Origin: Aurantiacibacter xanthus
GTDB taxonomy: Bacteria > Pseudomonadota > Alphaproteobacteria > Sphingomonadales > Sphingomonadaceae
Length of the DNA: 64,000 nucleotides
Direction: 5' to 3'
Assembly (NCBI RefSeq): GCF_003584015.1
Contig: NZ_QXFM01000066.1
Span: 78,010-142,009, forward strand
Below the pieces are notes generated by a model. It was given only the letters and a program-made list of their open reading frames with translations. It was not told the DNA's origin and did no database searches. Positions 55,411 to 62,325 of the stretch are shown piece by piece (the stretch's first letter is position 1; every line of letters starts with the position of its first letter). Both the position numbers and the translations under genes were made by a program.

Positions 55411-56402
55411 GCGTTCTCCAGCGCCGCCTGCGCCTCTTCGGGAGCCAGCGCCCACCAGCGCGGCACGCCGGCCTCGAAGGCATGGAGCTGCGCCATCTCC
55501 AGCGCGCCGGTGCGATCGCCCTCGAGGCAGAGCCGGAACGGCGGCAGCGCATCCTCGGGCCGCGCCTCCTCCATCCGCTCAAGCCGGTTGCCCAGCCACT
55601 GACAGTCCGCCTGCGTCAGAGTGACCCCCGGCTCGGTCTCGGCATCGAGGCAGAAGCCGCCGCAGTCCTCGCAAGGTGTGACAGGTGTGACAGGCTCCTG
55701 AGGAGATTTTTCCGCTCCCTGCCTCCCCTGAACAAAACCCCGTTCGTGCTGAGCTTGTCGAAGCACTGCTTTTTCTTTTTCAGCCGCCTCCCGTTCCGCG
55801 AACCCCGCCGGATCGCGCACCAGCTCACGCTCGTCCTGCACCCGCCGCAGGTCCTCCGCCGCAACGGCACCCGGAAGCACCGCGTCCACATCCCCCTCGC
55901 CCGCCCCCTCCCCGGCAAGGCGCAGCGCCGCGATCTGGTCGTCGAGCTGCGGGAGCGTGGCGGCAAGGTCGAGCCGCTCGGCCGCCCGGTCGAGCCTTGC
56001 CAGATGCGCGAGCAGCAGACGGCTGTCGAAATGCCGCCGCCGCGCGACCTCCTCGCCGTGATAGAACACCGCCTCCTCGACCCCGTTGATAGCGCGCTCG
56101 GCCAGCTCGCTCTCGGCGACGGTGCGCGCGGCGATCAGCGCCGCGTCCCACGCCCGCGCAAACCCAGGAGACCGACGCCGCGCGCGATAAGCGGTCTGCC
56201 GCGCGACCCCGGCGCGCTGGCAGGCGATGGCGACCGAGCCCATAGTCATGAGGCTTTCGAGGAAGTCGGCCATGCGCGGCGGGGTGAGCGCGACCTGCTG
56301 GCCGCTGGCGGTGCGGGCGATTTTCGGGTTGTCGGGATCGGCGATGACATGCGGGTCAAGCTGCGCGAGCTGGAGCGGCGAGAGCTGGACGATGGAGGTC
56401 AT
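55407..56402 (-). CDS. Terminase small-subunit-like HTH protein, with repeat-derived insert
   Basis: 331 residues. Residues about 40-140 resemble phage terminase small subunits of the phBC6A51 type: an HTH (AIACQRAGVARQTAYRARRRSPGFARAWDAAL) followed by ERAINGVEEAVFYHGEEVARRRHFDSRLLLAHLARLDR. The C-terminal half is unlike the family and contains AVLRQAQHERGF, the translation of a palindromic repeat, and CEDCGGFC, a possible metal site. No large terminase or other phage genes are present, so it is an orphan. GGGAGAAAG precedes the ATG. Base composition matches the host, unlike the adjacent AT-rich cassette. Confidence 0.75.
   Translation of the reverse strand: MTSIVQLSPLQLAQLDPHVIADPDNPKIARTASGQQVALTPPRMADFLESLMTMGSVAIACQRAGVARQTAYRARRRSPGFARAWDAALIAARTVAESELAERAINGVEEAVFYHGEEVARRRHFDSRLLLAHLARLDRAAERLDLAATLPQLDDQIAALRLAGEGAGEGDVDAVLPGAVAAEDLRRVQDERELVRDPAGFAEREAAEKEKAVLRQAQHERGFVQGRQGAEKSPQEPVTPVTPCEDCGGFCLDAETEPGVTLTQADCQWLGNRLERMEEARPEDALPPFRLCLEGDRTGALEMAQLHAFEAGVPRWWALAPEEAQAALENA
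55738..55768. repeat. Half-copy of the CTTCGACAAGCTCAG repeat inside the terminase-like gene
   Basis: CGTTCGTGCTGAGCTTGTCGAAGCAC, with arms GTGCT/AGCAC, is the same core as the intergenic element at 5131-5225. Translated on the minus strand it gives RQAQHERGF in frame. Confidence 0.75.
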
Positions 56403-56656
56403 CGGGCTTTCTCCCCGATGTCGCGCTGGCCCACCCCGCTGTTGCTGCGCAACGTCTGCGACTCCCCGCAAGCGGGAGGGGTGACTTGCGCTTCCAAACT
56501 CCCCTCCCGCTCGCGGGAGGGGTTGGGGGTGGGCGCGGCTACAGAGCGCACTTTCCCCCCGATCCGCCCCGCCTCGACATGCGCGAGCCAGCGCTGGAAA
56601 TGGCCAACGACATCGGGATGGTCGGTGGGGGCAACGGGCAAGCGGTATTGCGACAT
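56399..56656 (-). CDS. Small hypothetical protein coupled to the terminase-like gene
   Basis: 85 residues starting MSQYRLPVAPTDHPDVVGHFQRWLAHVEAGRIGGKVRS. Its TGA overlaps the ATG of the terminase-like gene (ATGA), which supports translation. The C-terminal half (PTPNPSREREGS...VTPPACGESQTL) is encoded by a CTCCCCTCCC-family palindromic repeat, so the ancestral protein was probably shorter or ended differently. No function recognised. GAGGTG lies just before the ATG. Confidence 0.6.
   Translation of the reverse strand: MSQYRLPVAPTDHPDVVGHFQRWLAHVEAGRIGGKVRSVAAPTPNPSREREGSLEAQVTPPACGESQTLRSNSGVGQRDIGEKAR
56461..56541. repeat. CTCCCCTCCC-family palindromic repeat inside a small gene
   Basis: CTCCCCGCAAGCGGGAGGGG (56462-56481) and CCCCTCCCGCTCGCGGGAGGGG (56501-56522) form two hairpins. 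The element lies in the frame of the 85-residue gene. Confidence 0.75.
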
Positions 56657-56783
56657 GGGGACACCTCGTGGTCTGCGCGTTTCGTGGACCGCCTTGGGCA
56701 AAGCGGGCGCGCAGTGAGGCATATTTTGGGGTGTGTAGGAAAGGGGATTGACTTGAGAACGAGATATATCGACCAATAAGTTC

Positions 56784-58127
56784 ATGGAGTTTGATCAAAT
56801 CAGCATCGTCGGTGTCTTTGATGGAGCCGATTTCACATTGCCACTTCAGGGGCCGCCAAAATTCTTGGTCGGCCCAAATGGCTCAGGCAAAACGACGGTG
56901 ATCAAAGCTGTTTTCTTCGCCGGGACAGGACAATGGGATCGGCTTGCCAGCTTACCAATCAATGGGGTCGAATTTACAGGCAACGGGCGTGGAATAACCG
57001 TTGAAAAAGCTGATTTTATTCTATTTTCGAGAATTGACAGACTCTTGCAAACAACTTCTCGCCCAAGGTCATCATTAAACAAGAGGTTTTGGCCAGAAAC
57101 ATGGGAAGAGGCTGAAAAAACTATTAGAAAAAGCAGGATGGCCCAAAGATATCCTAAATCTGTAATGGAACAAATTGAATCCGAATACGAACTTCTTGCA
57201 ATCGTCAATAACTTCACTCAACGCGAAACTCGCGATAGAATTTTATACTTTCCAACTTATCGTAGGGTCGAAAAAGATTTAAAAGATCTCGTTAATGTTG
57301 ATACTCAGGAGGACGTATTTGAGCTCGAATCAGGATCAAATTTAAGTTCTCAAATCGAGAATCGCTATAAACAATTTGGGGAAGTCATCGGATTTGGCGG
57401 TCAAGATATCGCACTTCTTATAGACGAAACTGCCGAAGATATTCGGCAGAAGGCACGAGTGGCACTTAATGAACATTCGATCGGATTCCTAGAAGCATTA
57501 GTCAGTGCAGACCTCTCAAAAACTAGACACTTCCGAAATTATCTCGTTCGCGCCGATAACGCCAACCAGCTGATCGACAAAATTCAGCGGTACGCCCCTT
57601 CAACAATGAAGGTCGATGCAATCAAAAATGAGGTATCTCGACTAGTACAAAAACTTAAAGGGCAGCCTTGGGGAAGACTGAGACAGAAAGAGGACATGCT
57701 TCTATATTATCTTTCGGAGCTCCACACTCTTGTCGAAAAGGTAGAAAGGGAGTCTCGCCCACTTCTTTCTATGGTCGAAATTTTAAATGAATATTTAGGA
57801 TCAACAAAAACTGCGTCTATGGATGCGCAAAATAATGTTGCCATATATGATAACAACACAAAAAATCCACTGCAATTCGAAGAACTCTCTTCTGGAGAGA
57901 AGCAGATAGTCGCATTTTTTGCATTTTTAATATTGCACGAAAATAATGATGATCTTATCGTTCTTTTAGATGAGCCAGAATTAAGCCTATCTGTGAGCTG
58001 GCAGAAAAAACTTATTTCCGATATGCTAAAAACAAGAAGATGTCTAACTATTATTTCAGCTACTCACTCTCCCTTTATTATAGAAAGTTATCCTCTTGAG
58101 CACTTGATAGCGCTAGGTCACGAATGA
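56784..58127 (+). CDS. PARIS-like AriA: ABC/AAA15-type ATPase
   Basis: 447-residue SMC/ABC-like ATPase. Walker A GPNGSGKTT at 30-38, signature LSSGEKQIVAFFAF near 367, Walker B LIVLLDEPELSLS near 390, and the switch His in ISATHSPFIIESY near 425; the middle is helical and probably coiled. It overlaps by four bases a DUF4435 gene. This pair is the arrangement of the PARIS anti-phage system, in which the ATPase AriA holds the nuclease AriB until a phage trigger such as an anti-restriction protein is sensed. The gene is very AT-rich compared with its neighbours, a sign of recent transfer. No clear ribosome binding site precedes the ATG. Confidence 0.78.
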   Translation: MEFDQISIVGVFDGADFTLPLQGPPKFLVGPNGSGKTTVIKAVFFAGTGQWDRLASLPINGVEFTGNGRGITVEKADFILFSRIDRLLQTTSRPRSSLNKRFWPETWEEAEKTIRKSRMAQRYPKSVMEQIESEYELLAIVNNFTQRETRDRILYFPTYRRVEKDLKDLVNVDTQEDVFELESGSNLSSQIENRYKQFGEVIGFGGQDIALLIDETAEDIRQKARVALNEHSIGFLEALVSADLSKTRHFRNYLVRADNANQLIDKIQRYAPSTMKVDAIKNEVSRLVQKLKGQPWGRLRQKEDMLLYYLSELHTLVEKVERESRPLLSMVEILNEYLGSTKTASMDAQNNVAIYDNNTKNPLQFEELSSGEKQIVAFFAFLILHENNDDLIVLLDEPELSLSVSWQKKLISDMLKTRRCLTIISATHSPFIIESYPLEHLIALGHE

Positions 58128-58999
58128 CGTTCATCGATCAGCTCAGAGAGAGCACAAATTCAAAACATGCAGCTTACCTTGCGTTCATCAGTGGACGACA
58201 GAGGGAGGGCTATAATTTTTATGCCTTCGTAGAAGATCAGGATGATGTTGAATTCTACCAGCACGCTTTACCGAATGATCTAGATATCTATTATCTCACT
58301 TGTGGCGGTAAGTCGGAAATTTTTTCGATTCACAAGAAAATATCCTCGGATGGACTCTTAGGCGAGTGCTTATTCTTTTGCGATCGCGACACCGAGCAAA
58401 TGCCATTCAAATTTGAGCATGAAATATTCCGCACAAAATACTACAGTTGGGAAAGCTACTGCCTGATAGATGATATTTTGGAATTGGTAGCATGCAGAAA
58501 AATAAACCCCATGCTGTCGAATAATGAATATAAAAAATTCTCTGATTCTTGGCAGAACACCAAGGAGCAATTTTGCGCTCTTATGGCCGAACAGATTGCA
58601 ATAATTGTACTTGAACAAAGTATACATGCTAGAATCGGAGCTTCCAATTGGATCCCAATAATTGATGCGCGCAACGTTGATGGCGTGATCTTCCCGTCAG
58701 ACCGCGCAAAAAATAATCTAGCAGAGATTCGAGAAAATCTCGTAAGTGAAGGAGTTGACTTTGCTTTACTAGATTATATTGCAAATCAGCACACTTCTTC
58801 TGATAAATTTCCAATATGGCGGGGGAAAACTGCCTTCCAAATATTAAAAAAATTTACGAAGGATTTTATAAAAGATATTGGAAGAATTGCCCTCATTGAC
58901 TTCAACTCCCCTATTTCTTTTATAAAGGCAGCTCCCTCTACGTCACATCACTTCGAAGATATCCGCGATTACGTTAAGAGGCGGAAGACAGCGCTTTAG
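58124..58999 (+). CDS. PARIS-like AriB: DUF4435 (TOPRIM-like) effector
   Basis: 291 residues. TOPRIM-type acidic residues are visible: Glu37 in FVEDQDDVEFY, Asp87 and Asp89 in FFCDRDTE, and the DUF4435 motif YSWESYCL with Glu110. In PARIS, AriB is released by AriA and acts as a toxic nuclease (tRNA cleavage in the studied case). It is coupled to the upstream ATPase by a four-base overlap and shares its AT-rich composition. The length fits AriB (about 300 residues). Other DUF4435-ATPase pairs exist, so assignment to PARIS proper needs a family search. Confidence 0.75.
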   Translation: MTFIDQLRESTNSKHAAYLAFISGRQREGYNFYAFVEDQDDVEFYQHALPNDLDIYYLTCGGKSEIFSIHKKISSDGLLGECLFFCDRDTEQMPFKFEHEIFRTKYYSWESYCLIDDILELVACRKINPMLSNNEYKKFSDSWQNTKEQFCALMAEQIAIIVLEQSIHARIGASNWIPIIDARNVDGVIFPSDRAKNNLAEIRENLVSEGVDFALLDYIANQHTSSDKFPIWRGKTAFQILKKFTKDFIKDIGRIALIDFNSPISFIKAAPSTSHHFEDIRDYVKRRKTAL

Positions 59000-59114
59000 C
59001 TAGACATTCGTCAAAATAATCCCCTGTATAGCCAGCGCTACAGCGGCAATCTTCTTGGGCCCAAACAAAGTCTGCTTGGAAGTTTTTCGCGTCCTGGGGC
59101 AGGCTCGTTCCCGG

Positions 59115-59195
59115 TCACGCCCCAAGCATAGATTTCAAATACCGGCCGGTGTAGCTACGTTCGTTGCGAGCGACCTCCTCAGGTGTACCCTCGCC
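59115..59195 (-). pseudogene. Remnant of a second uvrA 3' end
   Basis: The minus strand translates to GEGTPEEVARNERSYTGRYL continuing KSMLGA and a TGA stop. This parallels the tail of the intact uvrA ([23 protein letters not shown]) but differs in many bases, so it is a diverged allele, not a recent duplication. It lies 41 bases beyond the intact uvrA stop, between uvrA and the AT-rich defence cassette. Confidence 0.85.
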
Positions 59196-59213
59196 ACCCT
59201 TCAACAAGCTCAG
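59196..59213. repeat. Degenerate CTTCGACAAGCTCAGG half-repeat between the two uvrA tails
   Basis: CCTTCAACAAGCTCAGGG matches the core of the 5131-5225 element with one mismatch. It sits exactly between the intact uvrA stop and the uvrA remnant. Confidence 0.6.
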
Positions 59214-59235
59214 GGCAAGCTGTCATCGCCTGCCG

Positions 59236-62199
59236 TCACAGCATTGGAGCAAGGTAAGCGCCGGTATAGGACCGTGGCTCCTTGGCGACCTGTTCGGGCG
59301 TACCTTCGGCGATGACCTCACCCCCACGCACACCGCCATCCGGCCCAAGGTCCACCAGCCAGTCGGCGGTCTTGATCACATCGAGGTTGTGCTCGATCAC
59401 CACCACAGAGTTCCCCTGATCGACCAGCCGGTGCAGCACCTCGAGCAGTTTGCGCACGTCCTCGAAGTGCAGGCCGGTGGTCGGCTCGTCGAGGATATAG
59501 AGCGTCTGCCCGGTGGAGCGGCGCGACAGCTCTTTCGCCAGCTTCACCCGCTGCGCCTCGCCGCCGGATAAGGTGGTCGCCTGCTGGCCCACTTTTATGT
59601 AGCCCAGCCCCACCTCGGCCAGCATCGCCATCTTGTCGCGGATCGGGGGCACCGCCTTGAAGAACTCGACCGCGTCCTCGATCGTCATGTCGAGCACGTC
59701 GGCGATCGAGTGGCCCTTGAACTTCACCTCCAGCGTCTCGCGGTTGTAGCGCTTGCCGCCGCATTCCTCGCAGGTGACGTAGACGTCGGGCAGGAAGTGC
59801 ATCTCGATCTTGATCAGGCCGTCGCCGGTGCAGGCCTCGCAGCGGCCGCCCTTCACGTTGAAGCTGAACCGCCCCGGCTTGTAGCCGCGCGCCTGCGCCT
59901 CGGGGAGCCCTGCAAACCAGTCGCGGATCTGGGTGAAGGCGCCGGTGTAGGTGGCCGGGTTCGAGCGCGGGGTGCGGCCGATGGGCGACTGGTCGATCTC
60001 GATCACCTTGTCGCAGTGTTCGAGGCCAGTCACCTTGTCATGCGGCCCCGCGATCACCCGCGCGCCGTTCAATGTGCGGGCGGCGGCGGCATAGAGGGTG
60101 TCGATGGTGAAGCTCGATTTTCCGCTGCCCGAAACGCCGGTGACGCAGGTGAAGGTGCCGAGCGGGATCGCGGCGGTGACGTCCTTGAGGTTGTTCGCCT
60201 TCGCGCCGTGGACCGTCAGTTTCTTGCCGTTGCCCTTGCGGCGCTTGGCCGGCACCTCGATCTGGCGTGTGCCGTTGAGGTAGGCGGCGGTGAGCGAGTT
60301 CTTGTTTTTCAGCACCTGCTTCAGGGTGCCCTCGGCCACGATCTCGCCGCCGTGGACGCCCGCGCCGGGGCCGAGGTCGACCAGATAGTCGGCGGCGCGG
60401 ATGGCGTCCTCGTCGTGCTCGACCACGATCACCGTGTTGCCGAGATCGCGCAGCCGCTTGAGCGTTTCGAGCAGCCGGTCGTTGTCGCGCTGGTGGAGGC
60501 CGATCGAGGGTTCGTCGAGCACGTAGAGTACGCCCGAAAGCCCGGAGCCGATCTGCGAGGCGAGCCGGATGCGCTGGCTCTCACCGCCCGAGAGCGTGCC
60601 GCTGGTGCGGTCGAGGTTGAGGTAGTCGAGCCCGACATTGTCGAGGAAGCCCAGCCGCTCGACGATCTCCTTGAGGATCGCCCTGGCGATCTGGTTTTGC
60701 GTATCGGTGAGCTTGCCCGGAAGTGCGGTAAACCATTGCAGGGCATCGGAAACCGAGTAGCGCGTGGGCTGCGAGATATCGGTGCCGTCGATCTTCACCG
60801 CGCGCGCCTTCTCGTTGAGGCGGGCGCCGCCGCAGGTTTCGCACGGCTGCGCGGTCTGGAACTTGGACAGCTCCTCCTGCATCCAGGCGCTGTCGGTCTG
60901 CTGCATGCGGCGCTGGAGGTTGCCCATCACGCCCTCGAACGGTTTTTGCACCGTGTAGCTCTTGCGGCCGTCCTTGAAGGTCAGCTCGACCGGCATGCCC
61001 CTGGTGCCATAAAGGATGATGTCGCGCTGGTCCTGATCGAGCTGGTTCCACGGGGTCTCGATGTCGAAGTCGTAGGCCTTGGCGAGGCTGGTCAGCACCT
61101 GCATGTAATAGGGCGACGGCGGGTTCGACTTCGCCCAGGGCACGATCGCGCCCTTCTTGAGGCTCAGTTCCTCATTGGGGACCACCAGTTGCGGGTCGAA
61201 CAGCTGCTTCTCGCCGATGCCGTCGCAGGTGGGGCAGGCCCCCTGCGGCGCGTTGAACGAGAACAGGCGCGGCTCAATCTCCTCGATGGTGAAGCCCGAG
61301 ACCGGACAGGCGAACTTTTCGCTGAACACGATGCGGTTGGGGGGCAGGCCTGCGCCCTTGAGCTTGCCACCCGCGCCCCCTTCCCCGCTCGCGTCGAGCG
61401 CAGTCGAGACGCCTCGCGCGCGTGTCTCGACTGCGCTCGACACGAACGGCTGTTGCGCCATGGCCTCCGCCACAGTCCCATCGGCCAGATCCACATAGGC
61501 CAGCCCATCGGCCAGCTTCAGCGCGGTCTCGAACGAGTCCGCCAGCCGCGTCTCCAGACCCGGCTTCACCGCGATCCGGTCGACCACCACCTCGATGTCG
61601 TGCTTGTACTTCTTGTCGAGCGCAGGGGCGTCCTCAATGGCGTACATCTCGCCGTCAATGCGCACGCGGGTGAAGCCCGCCTTCTGCCACTCGGCCAGCT
61701 CCTTGCGATATTCGCCCTTGCGGCCGCGCACCACCGGTGCGAGCAGATAGGCGCGCGTGCCCTCGGGCAGGGCCATCACCCGGTCGACCATGTTGGAGAC
61801 CGTCTGCGCCTCGATCGGCAGGCCGGTGGCAGGCGAATAGGGCACCCCCACCCGCGCCCATAGCAGCCGCATGTAGTCGTAAATCTCGGTAACGGTCGCC
61901 ACGGTCGAGCGCGGGTTGCGGCTCGTGGTCTTCTGCTCGATCGAGATCGCGGGCGAGAGCCCGTCGATATGCTCGACATCGGGCTTCTGCATCATTTCGA
62001 GGAACTGGCGCGCATAGGCGGAGAGGCTCTCGACATAGCGGCGCTGGCCCTCGGCATAGATGGTGTCGAAGGCGAGGCTCGACTTGCCGCTGCCCGAGAG
62101 GCCGGTGATGACGATGAGCTTGTCGCGCGGCAGCTCGATATCGACGCCCTTGAGGTTATGCTCGCGGGCGCCGCGGACGGAAATGTGGGTGAGTGACAT
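59236..62199 (-). CDS. uvrA: Excinuclease ABC subunit A, with a repeat-encoded insert
   Basis: 987-residue damage-recognition ATPase of nucleotide excision repair. First Walker [15 protein letters not shown] at the N-terminus, zinc-finger regions ([23 protein letters not shown]...[38 protein letters not shown]), two LSGGE signatures and second Walker [15 protein letters not shown] are present. Residues about 253-269 ([15 protein letters not shown]) are encoded by a perfect palindrome inserted before the first zinc region; in that region one of the usual Cys is Ser (CPVS). A LexA box lies 70 bases upstream. Downstream is the remnant of another uvrA tail. Confidence 0.96.
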   Translation of the reverse strand: MSLTHISVRGAREHNLKGVDIELPRDKLIVITGLSGSGKSSLAFDTIYAEGQRRYVESLSAYARQFLEMMQKPDVEHIDGLSPAISIEQKTTSRNPRSTVATVTEIYDYMRLLWARVGVPYSPATGLPIEAQTVSNMVDRVMALPEGTRAYLLAPVVRGRKGEYRKELAEWQKAGFTRVRIDGEMYAIEDAPALDKKYKHDIEVVVDRIAVKPGLETRLADSFETALKLADGLAYVDLADGTVAEAMAQQPFVSSAVETRARGVSTALDASGEGGAGGKLKGAGLPPNRIVFSEKFACPVSGFTIEEIEPRLFSFNAPQGACPTCDGIGEKQLFDPQLVVPNEELSLKKGAIVPWAKSNPPSPYYMQVLTSLAKAYDFDIETPWNQLDQDQRDIILYGTRGMPVELTFKDGRKSYTVQKPFEGVMGNLQRRMQQTDSAWMQEELSKFQTAQPCETCGGARLNEKARAVKIDGTDISQPTRYSVSDALQWFTALPGKLTDTQNQIARAILKEIVERLGFLDNVGLDYLNLDRTSGTLSGGESQRIRLASQIGSGLSGVLYVLDEPSIGLHQRDNDRLLETLKRLRDLGNTVIVVEHDEDAIRAADYLVDLGPGAGVHGGEIVAEGTLKQVLKNKNSLTAAYLNGTRQIEVPAKRRKGNGKKLTVHGAKANNLKDVTAAIPLGTFTCVTGVSGSGKSSFTIDTLYAAAARTLNGARVIAGPHDKVTGLEHCDKVIEIDQSPIGRTPRSNPATYTGAFTQIRDWFAGLPEAQARGYKPGRFSFNVKGGRCEACTGDGLIKIEMHFLPDVYVTCEECGGKRYNRETLEVKFKGHSIADVLDMTIEDAVEFFKAVPPIRDKMAMLAEVGLGYIKVGQQATTLSGGEAQRVKLAKELSRRSTGQTLYILDEPTTGLHFEDVRKLLEVLHRLVDQGNSVVVIEHNLDVIKTADWLVDLGPDGGVRGGEVIAEGTPEQVAKEPRSYTGAYLAPML
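61393..61441. repeat. Perfect palindromic repeat inside uvrA
   Basis: GTCGAGCGCAGTCGAGAC (61393-61410) and its exact reverse complement (61424-61441) are separated by 13 bases. This is a repeat type I recognise as intergenic in sphingomonad genomes; here it is in frame in uvrA. Confidence 0.85.
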
Positions 62200-62269
62200 G
62201 GGGGCTCACTTGGGGACTGGTTGGCACAGAGTCCAGCGCCCCGAAAGGGCAACTGGAGATGCAGGTCAT

Positions 62270-62284
62270 GTTCCGCAAATGTTC
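62270..62284. promoter_or_regulatory. LexA SOS box upstream of uvrA
   Basis: GTTCCGCAAATGTTC is an exact match to GTTC-N7-GTTC and lies 70 bases before the uvrA start codon, the same distance class as the box before recA. Confidence 0.85.
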
Positions 62285-62325
62285 CCGAAGGTCAAGAGCA
62301 AGTCGCCTCCCCCACTCACCCAGCC

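Noticed and set aside
54367..55455. 362-codon minus frame over rlpA and the preceding gap
   Set aside because: Antisense to the DPBB domain of rlpA, Gly/Arg-rich and without family similarity, so it does not fill the gene-free region.
56748..56783. Sigma-70 promoter for the defence cassette (TTGACT with TATATC)
   Set aside because: The spacing between the two hexamers is only 11 bases, and no alternative -10 at 16-18 bases is convincing, so I do not annotate it.
59710..61863. 717-codon plus frame antisense to uvrA
   Set aside because: Shadow frame; uvrA on the other strand is unmistakable.
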